Source: Variovorax sp. 770b2
GTDB taxonomy: Bacteria; Pseudomonadota; Gammaproteobacteria; Burkholderiales; Burkholderiaceae_C
Direction: 5' to 3'
Assembly (NCBI RefSeq): GCF_900115685.1
Contig: NZ_FOXJ01000006.1
Location: 328,340 to 392,339 of the forward strand
DNA length: 64,000 bases
Shown here: piece by piece, positions 17,383 to 25,566 of the stretch
How positions within the stretch are numbered: position 1 is the first letter of the stretch
Layout of the letters: every line of letters begins with the position of its first letter
Notes under the pieces: model-generated
Seen by the model: only the letters and a program-made list of their open reading frames with translations
Databases searched by the model: none
Told to the model about the DNA's origin: nothing
Program-made: the position numbers and the translations under genes

Positions 17383-18194
17383 GCGGTTTCTCCCAGCGCG
17401 GCCGAAACCGCTGCAGCCTTTTCGGCGATTTTTTCGAATGTCTTGCCGCTGCCGAAGTACACCTCCTGCACCTTCGGGTGGTCGCGGATCTCCAGCGGCT
17501 TGCCCTGCGCGATGAGACGGCCGCGCGCGAGCACGATCATGCGGTCGGCATACGCGAACACCACGTCCATGCTGTGCTCGGTGAAGAGCACGGCCAGGCC
17601 GCGCTGGACCACCAGGTCCTTGGTGAGCGCCATCAGCGAATTGCGCTCCTTGGGCGCCATGCCCGCGGTGGGCTCGTCCATCAGCAGGAGCTTCGGGCTG
17701 TTGGCCATCGCGATGGCCAGCTCGACGCGCTTGACGTCGCCGTAGGCGAGCTCGCTGCAGGGCCGGTCGGCCTGGGCCTTCATGCCGACCTGGTCGAGCA
17801 GCGCGAGCGCCTCGTCGCGCTTGTGGTCCGCAGCGCGGCGCCACATGGAAAAGAGCTTGCCGTCGTGCGAGAGCATGGCCATCTGCACGTTCTCGGCCAC
17901 GGTGAGCGAGGCAAAGGTTTCGGCGATCTGGAAGGTGCGGCCCACGCCCATGCGCCAGATGGCGCGCGGCTTCTGGCCCACCAGCTCCTGGCCGTTGAAC
18001 CGGATCGAGCCCTGGTCGGCCTTGAGCTGGCCGTTGACCATGTTGAAGGTGGTGGACTTGCCGGCGCCGTTCGGACCGATCAATGCCAGCAGTTCGCCGG
18101 CATGCAGTTCGAAGCTGATGCCATCGACCGCTTTGACGCCACCGAAGGATTTGCCGAGGTTCTCGACTTTCAGGAGGGGTGCGGTGTTGCTCAT
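17379..18194 (-). CDS. livG: Branched-chain-type ABC transporter ATPase LivG
   Basis: This 271-residue ATPase has Walker A GPNGAGKST, the LivG-type GVGRTFQ Q-loop, signature-region LAYGDVKRVELA (a degenerate LSxGQ) and Walker B LLLMDEPTAG. The C-terminal extension (VYFGSGKTFEKI...) is longer than usual by about 20 residues. The start overlaps the permease stop by 4 nt and the stop overlaps livF by 4 nt. Confidence 0.9.
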   Translation of the reverse strand: MSNTAPLLKVENLGKSFGGVKAVDGISFELHAGELLALIGPNGAGKSTTFNMVNGQLKADQGSIRFNGQELVGQKPRAIWRMGVGRTFQIAETFASLTVAENVQMAMLSHDGKLFSMWRRAADHKRDEALALLDQVGMKAQADRPCSELAYGDVKRVELAIAMANSPKLLLMDEPTAGMAPKERNSLMALTKDLVVQRGLAVLFTEHSMDVVFAYADRMIVLARGRLIAQGKPLEIRDHPKVQEVYFGSGKTFEKIAEKAAAVSAALGETA

Positions 18195-20119
18195 GCCTTG
18201 GCCTCCTTCACTTCGGGCACGGGGTCGGCCTGGGGTTTGCGTCGCAGGACGCGTTCGGTCAGTTGCTTGGCGAAGCCCGCAATGCCCTGCGGGAACAGCA
18301 GCACGAGGATCAGGATGATGGCGCCCAGCGTGGCCCGCCAGTAGTCGGTGTTGCGCGCCACGGTGTCGTGCAGCCAGCTGAAGGTGACGGCGCCGACCAC
18401 CGGCCCCGCCAGCGTCTGGATGCCGCCCAGCAGCACCATCACGAGGCCGTCGACCGACTTGTCGACGCTCAGGCTTTCGGGCGAGATGCTGCCCTTGGAA
18501 AAAGCGTAGAGCGAACCGGCCAGGCCCGCCGCGGCACCCGCGATGACGAAGGCGGTCCACTGCATGCGCTTGACGTCGATGCCGATGGCATCGGCGCGCA
18601 GCAACGAATCGCGGCCCGCGCGCAGCGCATAGCCGAAGGGCGAGAAGAGCACGCGGCGCAGCATCAGGATGCCTGCGGCCACCAGCACCAGCGTGAGCCA
18701 GTAGTACACGCGCTTGTCCGACAGCCACTCCGAAGGCCACACGCCCGTGAGGCCGTTGCTGCCGCCGGTGAACGAATCCCACTGATAGACGATGGCCCAG
18801 GTGATCTGCGCGAAAGCCAGCGTGAGCATCGCGAGGTACACGCCCGACAGGCGCACCGCGAACCAGCCGTAGATGAAGGCGCCGATGGCCGCGACCAGCG
18901 GCGCCACGATCAGCGCCACTTCCATCGGCAGGCCGCTCGATCGCACCAGCAGCGCGGCGCCATAGGCCCCGAGGCCGAAGTACGCCGCATGGCCGAACGA
19001 ATGCATGCCGGCCGGGCCCATGATGAAGTGCAGGCTGGCTGCGAACAGCGCGGCGATCAGCAGGTCGATCAGCAGCACCGTCGTGTAGGGCGAATCGGCG
19101 GTGAGCAGCGGCATCGCCATCAGCACCACGCCGAGCGCGGCGACCAGCCACAGGTAGCCCTTGCTCGCGCGGCGCAGCGGCTCCTCGGCCATGCCGACGT
19201 AGCGGCTGGGCGCCTGCGGGCGGCCGAACAGGCCCCACGGACGCCACACCAGCACGACGGCCATCACGATGAAGTCGACCACCAGCGTGAGCTTGGAGAA
19301 CGAGATGCTGTAGCCGAAGACGTCGACCACGCCGAGCCAGATGCACACGGCCTTGATCTCGGAGAGCAGCAGCGCCGCCGCATAGGCGCCCGGAATCGAG
19401 CCCATGCCGCCTACCACCACCACCACGAAGGCCGCGCCGATGGTGTTCAGGTCCATGGCGAGCGTGGCCGGCTCGCGCGGCAGCTGCAGCGCGCCGCCCA
19501 GGCCCGCAAGCATGGCGCCGAGCGCGAACACGGCCGTGAAGAGCCACGCCTGGTTGACGCCGAGCGCGCTGACCATCTCGCGGTCTTGCGTGGCGGCACG
19601 CACCAGCGTGCCCCAGCGGGTGCGCGTGAGCAAGAGCCACATGAGGCCGAGCACGACCGGGCCGACGACGATCAGGAACAGGTCGTAGGTCGGAAATTGC
19701 CGGCCCAGGATTTCGACGGAGCCCGACAGGCCCGGCGCGCGCGGCCCGAGCAATTCGTCGGGCCCCCAGATGTAGAGCACCGCGTCCTTGATGACCAGGA
19801 CCAGTGCAAAGGTCGCCAGGAGCTGGAACAGCTCCGGCGATTTGTAGATGCGGCGCAGCAGCACCATCTCGATCAGCGCACCGAGGATGCCGACCGCGAC
19901 GGCCGCGATCACCAGCGCCGACCAGAAGCCGACGCCGGAGCCCAGCTTCTCGGCCAGCGTGTAGGCCACGTAGATGCCGACCATGAAGAAGGAGCCATGC
20001 GCGAAGTTGACGATGCGCGTGACGCCGAAGATCAACGAAAGGCCGGCTCCCACGAGGAACAGCGACGAAGCCGACGACAGCCCGGTGAGGAACTGAAGCA
20101 GCAGGGACGAGAGGCTCAT
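18191..20119 (-). CDS. Fused LivH-LivM ABC transporter permease
   Basis: This 642-residue membrane protein joins two permease domains that are usually separate genes. Residues about 1-310 are LivH-like (GLSLIFGVTRIVNFAHGSFFM, AATQDREMVSALGV, PGAYAAALLLSEIKAV). Residues about 320-620 are LivM-like (MGPAGMHSFGHAAYFGLGAYG, FAQITWAIVYQWDSFTGG, YALRAGRDSLLRADAIGIDV). Each half should give roughly 8-10 helices. One polypeptide would thus form the whole channel with LivG and LivF. It lies 24 nt after the first binding-protein gene. Confidence 0.9.
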   Translation of the reverse strand: MSLSSLLLQFLTGLSSASSLFLVGAGLSLIFGVTRIVNFAHGSFFMVGIYVAYTLAEKLGSGVGFWSALVIAAVAVGILGALIEMVLLRRIYKSPELFQLLATFALVLVIKDAVLYIWGPDELLGPRAPGLSGSVEILGRQFPTYDLFLIVVGPVVLGLMWLLLTRTRWGTLVRAATQDREMVSALGVNQAWLFTAVFALGAMLAGLGGALQLPREPATLAMDLNTIGAAFVVVVVGGMGSIPGAYAAALLLSEIKAVCIWLGVVDVFGYSISFSKLTLVVDFIVMAVVLVWRPWGLFGRPQAPSRYVGMAEEPLRRASKGYLWLVAALGVVLMAMPLLTADSPYTTVLLIDLLIAALFAASLHFIMGPAGMHSFGHAAYFGLGAYGAALLVRSSGLPMEVALIVAPLVAAIGAFIYGWFAVRLSGVYLAMLTLAFAQITWAIVYQWDSFTGGSNGLTGVWPSEWLSDKRVYYWLTLVLVAAGILMLRRVLFSPFGYALRAGRDSLLRADAIGIDVKRMQWTAFVIAGAAAGLAGSLYAFSKGSISPESLSVDKSVDGLVMVLLGGIQTLAGPVVGAVTFSWLHDTVARNTDYWRATLGAIILILVLLFPQGIAGFAKQLTERVLRRKPQADPVPEVKEAKA

Positions 20120-20143
20120 GGGTGCAAGCGTTCCGGAAAAGGA

Positions 20144-21349
20144 TCAGTCTGCGGCGCGCGACTTCTTGATGTCGGCGGCGGTGGGCTGGAACTTGGCGCC
20201 GTCGAAGTACGTGTAGTCGACCATCACGCCCTTGCCGTTCTCGTTCTTCGTCTTGCCGACGAAGGCGCCCATGGTGGACTGGTGGTCTTCGGCGCGGTAG
20301 CTGATCTTGCCGAACGGCGTGTCGACCTGCAGGCCCTTGAAGGCGGCCACCAGCTTCGGCGTTTCGGTGCCCTTGGCCTTGGCGATGCCGGCCGCGACGG
20401 ACTTGATCATGCTGTAGCCGACCACCGAGCCCAGGCGCGGATAGTCCTTGTACTTCTCGTGGTACGCGAGGAAGAAGGCCTTGTGCTCGGGCGTCTGGAT
20501 GCCGTACCAGGGGTAGCCGGTCACGATCCAGCCGTTGGGCGTTTCGTCCTTGAGCGGGTCCAGGTACTCGGGCTCGCCGGTCAGCACGCTGACCACGGTG
20601 CGGTCCTTGAAGAGACCGCGCGTGTTGCCTTCGCGCACGAACTTGGAAAGGTCGGCGGCGAACAGCACGTTGAAGATCGCGTCGGGCTTGGCATCGGCCA
20701 GGGCCTGCACCACGGCGCCGGCATCGACCTTGCCGAGCGGCGGTGCCTGTTCGGCGACGAACTCGACATCGGGCTGCGCGGCCTTCAGCAGCGCCTTGAA
20801 CGCGGCCACGGCCGACTGGCCGTATTCGTAGTTGGGGTACACGACGGCCCAGCGCTTTTTCTTGAGCTTGACGGCCTCGGGCACCAGCATCGCGGCCTGC
20901 ATGTAGGTGCCGGGGCGCAGGCGGAAGGTGTATTCGTTGCCGCCCTGCCAGGTCATCTTGTCGGTCAGCGGTTCGCCGGCCAGGAAGAAGATCTTCTTCT
21001 GCTTGGCGAAGTCGGCCACGGCCAGGCCGGTGTTCGACAGGAAGGTGCCGGTGAGCACGTCGATCTTCTCGCGCGCCACCAGCTCTTCGGCCACGCGCAC
21101 GGCGTCGCCGGGGTTGGCGTTGTCGTCGCGCGTGATGAGCTCGACCTTCTTGCCGTTGACGCCGCCCTTGGCGTTGATCTCTTCGACGGCCAGCTCCATG
21201 CCCTTCTTGTAGGGCTCCAGGAAGGCGGGCTGCGACTTGTAGCTGTTGACCTCGCCGATCTTGATCACGCCCTGCGCATGCGCGGGAACGAGAGCGGTGA
21301 CCAGCGACGCAAGTGCCGCGGCGCTGAAGACGTGACGCAATGGGTTCAT
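20144..21349 (-). CDS. Branched-chain-type ABC transporter substrate-binding protein (first)
   Basis: This 401-residue periplasmic protein of the HAAT family has a Sec signal peptide (cleavage expected near VPAHAQG). The mature start is VIKIGEVNSYKSQPAF. INAKGGVNGKKVELITRDDNANP is the classic segment, quoted here in two adjoining blocks (INAKGGVNGKK, VELITRDDN). It directly precedes the fused permease and is presumably the main ligand receptor. The ATG at 21349 is preceded by AAGGAGTTTCCCC, a good ribosome site. Confidence 0.87.
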   Translation of the reverse strand: MNPLRHVFSAAALASLVTALVPAHAQGVIKIGEVNSYKSQPAFLEPYKKGMELAVEEINAKGGVNGKKVELITRDDNANPGDAVRVAEELVAREKIDVLTGTFLSNTGLAVADFAKQKKIFFLAGEPLTDKMTWQGGNEYTFRLRPGTYMQAAMLVPEAVKLKKKRWAVVYPNYEYGQSAVAAFKALLKAAQPDVEFVAEQAPPLGKVDAGAVVQALADAKPDAIFNVLFAADLSKFVREGNTRGLFKDRTVVSVLTGEPEYLDPLKDETPNGWIVTGYPWYGIQTPEHKAFFLAYHEKYKDYPRLGSVVGYSMIKSVAAGIAKAKGTETPKLVAAFKGLQVDTPFGKISYRAEDHQSTMGAFVGKTKNENGKGVMVDYTYFDGAKFQPTAADIKKSRAAD

Positions 21350-21427
21350 GGGGAAACTCCTTGGGGAATCGAAAGAGAAAAAGAAACGGCGTGAATGGTG
21401 GGTGGCGGGCATGCGCTGACGTCGGCG

Positions 21428-22012
21428 TCAGCGCAGTCCGTCTTCGCCCTTGATTTCGCTGGCCTGCAGCCCGCCGATGCGCGGCAGCGGACGGCCGCTG
21501 TCGGTGACGGCCACGGCGACCACGATCTCGTTGGCGCGCGGCGCATCGGACACGCGGGCCTCGATGGCGTCGAAGTGGCTGCGCACGAAGGCGGCGTCTT
21601 TATGGCCGAGCGGCACGTCGATGGCGGTGCCGAGCGTGCCTTGCTTCTTGGCCGAAGGCACGAGCGCCGCGCCCTTCTCGACCGCCACGCGCAGCGGTGC
21701 GCCCAGCTTGGGGTGCAGGATGGCGGCCGCGTGTTCGAGCTCGCCGCGCTCGCCGACGATGGCCGCCTTGCCGTAGCTCTGCGCCTGGCCGGGCTCGATG
21801 CCGAGCGCCGCCACGGCCTTCTGGCCCAGCAGCGCGCCGAGTTCTTCGCCGATGGCGATGAGCTCGTCCAGGTTCTCGCTGAAGCGCCCGGCGTAGGGGT
21901 TCTCGATCACGGCGATGGCGACGGCACGGCGCGTGGGCGGCGTCACGTCTTGCCCCATTTCCTTGCGGACTTCATCGACCTGAATGACGAGCTTGCGGAT
22001 GTTGGCAGTCAT
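21428..22012 (-). CDS. PF06684 (DUF1185, amino acid synthesis family) protein, copy 1
   Basis: This 194-residue cytoplasmic protein is of the DUF1185 family, whose solved members have a Bacillus chorismate-mutase-like fold but no proven reaction. Recognisable blocks are RAVAIAVIENPYAGRF (about residue 28) and YGKAAIVGERGELEHAAA. It is paralogous to the next gene upstream (22052-22693), with the same blocks in the same order. Two tandem copies inside a nicotinate operon suggest a heteromer or two consecutive steps. The function is unknown. Confidence 0.8.
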   Translation of the reverse strand: MTANIRKLVIQVDEVRKEMGQDVTPPTRRAVAIAVIENPYAGRFSENLDELIAIGEELGALLGQKAVAALGIEPGQAQSYGKAAIVGERGELEHAAAILHPKLGAPLRVAVEKGAALVPSAKKQGTLGTAIDVPLGHKDAAFVRSHFDAIEARVSDAPRANEIVVAVAVTDSGRPLPRIGGLQASEIKGEDGLR

Positions 22013-22051
22013 GTTCTGTGTGTTCCTTGTCTTGTCTCTGTGTGCGTGGGC

Positions 22052-22693
22052 TCAGCGCAGGCCGTCCCACTTGCTGATGTCTTTGGCGAGCAGGCCGCCG
22101 ACGCGGGCGTGCACGCGGTAGCCGGTGCTCATCGCGAGGATGAAGACGATCTCGTCGGCCGCCGGCGCGCCGGGCACGCGCACCTCGATGGCGTCGAACT
22201 GGCCGCGCACGTAGCTGGCGTTGATGTTGGTGAGCGGCACGTCGAGCGCGGCGCCGGGCGGGCCGACCTTCTTGGTCGAGGGCACGATGGAGAGCGCGTT
22301 GGCCGGCTGGCCCTTTTTCTCTTCGGCGATGCCCGCGGTGTAGGCGACGCGGCTGCCTTTCCAGCCGAGCAGTTCGCGCATCGCATAGCCACCGGGCACA
22401 TGCCAGAGCGCGCCGTGCTCCAGCTCGCCGTCGGCGCCCACGATGGCGCCCTTGCCGTAGGTGGCGATCTGCTCGAGCGGCACGTCCATGGCGGCGTGCA
22501 GCTTGTGCGCCATGTCCACGCCCACGGGGTCCAGCAGCGCCATCATCGGCAGGATGTCAGGCTCGTAGCGGCCCGCGAAAGGATTGGTCAGCACCACGCC
22601 GATGGCACCGCGCACCAACGGGGTAGCGGCACGCGGTCCGAACTCGTGGTGGATGTGCTCGACATGGGTGAAGACGCGGCGAATATCGATCAT
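22052..22693 (-). CDS. PF06684 (DUF1185, amino acid synthesis family) protein, copy 2
   Basis: This 213-residue paralogue of copy 1 has GAIGVVLTNPFAGRY, YGKGAIVGADGELEHGAL and a C-terminal RVGGLLAKDISKWDGLR that matches copy 1 (RIGGLQASEIKGEDGLR). It lies 21 nt after the UPF0280 gene and 39 nt before copy 1, so it is clearly in the same transcript. The conserved YGK and ELEH residues are candidates for a shared active site. No reaction can be assigned from sequence alone. Confidence 0.8.
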   Translation of the reverse strand: MIDIRRVFTHVEHIHHEFGPRAATPLVRGAIGVVLTNPFAGRYEPDILPMMALLDPVGVDMAHKLHAAMDVPLEQIATYGKGAIVGADGELEHGALWHVPGGYAMRELLGWKGSRVAYTAGIAEEKKGQPANALSIVPSTKKVGPPGAALDVPLTNINASYVRGQFDAIEVRVPGAPAADEIVFILAMSTGYRVHARVGGLLAKDISKWDGLR

Positions 22694-22714
22694 GAAAAAG
22701 AACCTTGCTTTTCG

Positions 22715-23617
22715 TTAAGCAAATACTGAACCAACTGCCTTCGGCAGCACGGTCTGCAGCGACTTCGAGCATAAGGGCTCGACAAGGCGGAACTGCCCCT
22801 GGCAAACGAGTAGAACGGCCCAGACGAGCCCCCCTTTTTGCAGGACCTTGGCGCAGATCGCGCCCGTATCGAGTGCGCTCCTGACCTGCGACGGTGCGAG
22901 CGGCGGCACGTCGACGGTGACCAGGGTGTCGCCCAGGTCGCTGTCGTCCTTGCATTGGCTGGCAGGCTTGCGCTGGACGAGGGCGTCGTCGACATCGACG
23001 GCGTTGGCGATCACCGTCGCCGCCGCATCGGCCTGCGCAGCGGTGGCGGCCAGGACCGTCACGCTGTCGGCGATGCCCAGCGAGAAACTGCGCCCGCGCC
23101 AGCCGCTGGTGGCGACGCCGCGCACGGGCTCGTCGGCATGCAGCTCGAACTGGCCGTCGGTGGTGAGGATGCCGTTGTCCCGCCAGTCGAAGCGCGCGAT
23201 GTCGGCGAACACGCCCACGCGCGCCGAGTGGCCGGACGCAAGATGCAGCGCGATGTCGCCCCCGTTGTTGATCCAGGCGCGCTCGATGCCGGGGCGGTCG
23301 TAGAACGCAACGAGCTCCTGCGCCACCGAGCCCGCCACGGCGGCCATCGGCGTGATGAACATCGGCGAGAACGCGGCGCAGGCATCCCACATGCGTTGCC
23401 CGACGACGCCGCGCGGGCGCATCTTGTCCACCACCGGCAGGCGCAAGAGCGGCAGTTCGCGCACCAGCTCGTCCAGCACATGGCCAAAGCGCGCCCAGGC
23501 CGCGTCGTGCGCGGCCGCGACGGCGTACGGGTCGCCGTGCGCCTCGGCCACGATGTCGATCGGGCCGTGGTTGAAATGCCAGCGACCGCCGTCGAGCGGG
23601 CTGCGTTGGGCGGACAT
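22715..23617 (-). CDS. UPF0280 family protein
   Basis: This 300-residue protein is of the UPF0280 family, which is distantly related to the ApbE flavin-binding fold. Blocks seen are FITPMAAVAGSVAQEL (about residue 97), WINNGGDIALHL, GVATSGWRGRSFSLGIADSVTVLA and DVDDALV. No signal peptide is evident. It follows the reductase gene by only 3 nt, so it is tightly coupled to it. A role in flavin or cofactor handling for the reductase, or in a later step, is possible but unproven. Confidence 0.75.
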   Translation of the reverse strand: MSAQRSPLDGGRWHFNHGPIDIVAEAHGDPYAVAAAHDAAWARFGHVLDELVRELPLLRLPVVDKMRPRGVVGQRMWDACAAFSPMFITPMAAVAGSVAQELVAFYDRPGIERAWINNGGDIALHLASGHSARVGVFADIARFDWRDNGILTTDGQFELHADEPVRGVATSGWRGRSFSLGIADSVTVLAATAAQADAAATVIANAVDVDDALVQRKPASQCKDDSDLGDTLVTVDVPPLAPSQVRSALDTGAICAKVLQKGGLVWAVLLVCQGQFRLVEPLCSKSLQTVLPKAVGSVFA

Positions 23618-23620
23618 GGT

Positions 23621-25246
23621 TCAGCCCAGCATGGGTGCGTGACCCAGGGGCCACGGGTTGGCGTCGTCCATGACGAGCCATTGGCGCGCGAGGGGCGCAC
23701 CGTCTTCCTGCCACGCACCGCGCGCGAGCGCCTGTTCGAGCGAGAAGATGTGTTCCATGTGGCCGCCGAGCGTTTCGTAGTCGGCGCGCTGCATGCTGAA
23801 CTCGATGGGCGCCACGATGGCCGGCGTGGGCACGGTGCCGAAGCTGTTGTCGGGCATGCGCATGACGTCGGCCATCACGGTGATGCCGCCGCCGGGCCAC
23901 ACATAGGCCGGTGCGCCGCCGCAGGTGACGTTGACCAGCGCGCGCTTGATGGCACGCGTGAGCAGCACCGGGTTTTCGGTGACGCCGGCACGCAGGCTCC
24001 CACCGGCGCCGCCCAGGAACAGCACGGTGCACAGCGACGGTTCGCAGTTCTCGCCGATGCGATCGACGATGCGTTTCACTTCGGCGGGCATTTCCTGCTC
24101 GACGGGTTTCAGTGCGTCGTCGAGCACGTACCACTGCGCGTGCTCGCCGGTGGTCGAGGTCATGAGCAGGCGCAGGCCCGGGCGCGCAACGCCCTCTTCC
24201 CAGCCCTCGATGATCGCGAGCGGATCGGCGATGTCGGTGCCGCCCCAGCCGTTGCCCGGGTTCGCCACCTGGAAGTAGCGCCCCGGCGTGGACTTGCGCC
24301 CCAGCATCTGGATGCCCGAGGGCGCCATGTCCAGGCACCGGCCGGCCTGGTGCTCGGTGAGCACGCCGGTGATGTGGTCGTCGACCACCACCACTTCGTC
24401 GGCCACGCCCGCGAACTGGCGCGCGAAGATGCCGACCGCCGCGGAGCCGCAGCCCACGCGCATGCGCTGCTCTTCGACGCCGTTGACGATGGGCGCCTTG
24501 CCCGCCTGGATCACGAGGGTGGAGCCGCCGTCGATGGTGCACTCCACCGCTTTCTTGTTGCCCAGGAACTGCATGAGCTCGGCCGTCATGCGGCCTTCCT
24601 TCTTGCTGCCGCCGGTGAGGTGGTGCACGCCGCCCAGAGACAGCATCTGCGAGCCGTATTCGGCCGTGGTGACGTGGCCCACGACCTCGCCGCGGTAGCG
24701 CACGTTGGCCTGCTCGGAGCCGAGGAACCGGTCGGTGTCGATCTTCACCTTGAAGCTGCAGTAGCTGAAGATGCCTTCGGTGACGACGGTGACCATGTCC
24801 ACGCCCCGGGCCTTCGAGGCCACGATGAAGGGCGCGGGCTTGTAGTCGGGGTAGGTGGTGGAGGAGCCGACGCCGGTGACGAAGACTTCGTCGGCATGCA
24901 GCAGGTCGCCGTTCCAGTCGGGGGCATCGGCCTCGGCGACCTCGGTCTTTTCGGCGGCCGGGCGATCGAAGGGCACCAGCGTGGGCGCCTCGCTCGCGAT
25001 GGCGCGGCGCAAGAGCACCACGGGGTCCACGCGCACCAGCACGCCCTCGCGGTTCGCATAGCGGTCACAGGCGCCGGTGCGGCCGTCGGAGATCTGGCAC
25101 AGCACCGGGCAGGCGTTGCACTCGACCTTGGCGGTGCTCATCTTGTCGTTGCGCGGCGGGGCCTTGCCGAAGGCGCTGGCGCCGGCTTCGGCGATCACTG
25201 GCATGTCCATGCCGGGCAATCCGTCTGTCTTGGTGTGTTCGGTCAT
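23621..25246 (-). CDS. hnr: 6-hydroxynicotinate reductase homologue
   Basis: This 541-residue protein matches the family named for Eubacterium barkeri Hnr, an iron-sulfur flavoprotein that reduces 6-hydroxynicotinate to 1,4,5,6-tetrahydro-6-oxonicotinate with reduced ferredoxin. A cysteine cluster, C43-x2-C46-x3-C50-x9-C60 (ECNACPVLCQISDG...GAC), near the N-terminus should bind an Fe-S centre; Gly-rich GSSTTYPDY and GGAGGSLRAG segments follow. The start MTEHTKTDG was chosen because the longer frame runs into the operator region. It is the first gene of the minus-strand operon, divergent from the ferredoxin reductase. The substrate is inferred from the family plus the nicotinamidase, nicAB and ena neighbours. 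Confidence 0.78.
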   Translation of the reverse strand: MTEHTKTDGLPGMDMPVIAEAGASAFGKAPPRNDKMSTAKVECNACPVLCQISDGRTGACDRYANREGVLVRVDPVVLLRRAIASEAPTLVPFDRPAAEKTEVAEADAPDWNGDLLHADEVFVTGVGSSTTYPDYKPAPFIVASKARGVDMVTVVTEGIFSYCSFKVKIDTDRFLGSEQANVRYRGEVVGHVTTAEYGSQMLSLGGVHHLTGGSKKEGRMTAELMQFLGNKKAVECTIDGGSTLVIQAGKAPIVNGVEEQRMRVGCGSAAVGIFARQFAGVADEVVVVDDHITGVLTEHQAGRCLDMAPSGIQMLGRKSTPGRYFQVANPGNGWGGTDIADPLAIIEGWEEGVARPGLRLLMTSTTGEHAQWYVLDDALKPVEQEMPAEVKRIVDRIGENCEPSLCTVLFLGGAGGSLRAGVTENPVLLTRAIKRALVNVTCGGAPAYVWPGGGITVMADVMRMPDNSFGTVPTPAIVAPIEFSMQRADYETLGGHMEHIFSLEQALARGAWQEDGAPLARQWLVMDDANPWPLGHAPMLG

Positions 25247-25342
25247 CGGGGCGATCTCGTGGGCGACGTGTATGGGGCAATCCGGTCCGGTGGGGTTTGC
25301 AACAAACGTGCCGTCTGCCCGCTTGTGCGTCGCCTGCCGTTT

Positions 25343-25360
25343 GTGTAGCATTCCCTACAC
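25343..25360. promoter_or_regulatory. Inverted repeat 1 in the hnr-fpr intergenic region
   Basis: GTGTAG, 6-nt spacer, CTACAC form a perfect inverted repeat. It lies in the 320-nt gene-free stretch (25247-25566) between the divergent hnr and fpr starts, about 100 nt before hnr. Its CTACA/TGTAG core is shared with the second repeat 17 nt away, so both probably bind the same protein, most simply the TetR regulator encoded at 26362. I see nothing else coding in this stretch. Confidence 0.6.
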
Positions 25361-25376
25361 TTTCATGTTGCATTCA

Positions 25377-25397
25377 CTACATTGAAGGTCAATGTAG
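25377..25397. promoter_or_regulatory. Inverted repeat 2, probable TetR operator
   Basis: A perfect 9-bp inverted repeat (CTACATTGA, AGG, TCAATGTAG) is centred at 25387. On the minus strand a TTGACC hexamer inside it could serve as a -35 element for hnr, with a poor -10 about 17 nt on, so binding would block the operon promoter. The length and spacing suit a TetR-family dimer. Regulator identity is inferred from proximity. Confidence 0.65.
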
Positions 25398-25566
25398 CAA
25401 ACAGGCCCGATGCTTGCAATGGTGTTTTCTCGCGATGTTCATCGGGGTTTTTCCGACCAACGACAATGGAGGGTTCGGAGCCGGCCGACGTCTCGCGCCC
25501 CAAGGGTGTGCATCTCGGCTCAGCCAACCTCTCCCTCTTTGTTACCAACCAACTCTTGAGTTCCGT

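Noticed and set aside
18179..21394. A 1071-codon plus-strand open frame opposite the Liv transporter genes
   Set aside because: Antisense artefact of third-position G/C bias; composition is Arg/His/Gln-rich and the minus strand holds well-conserved ABC transporter genes.
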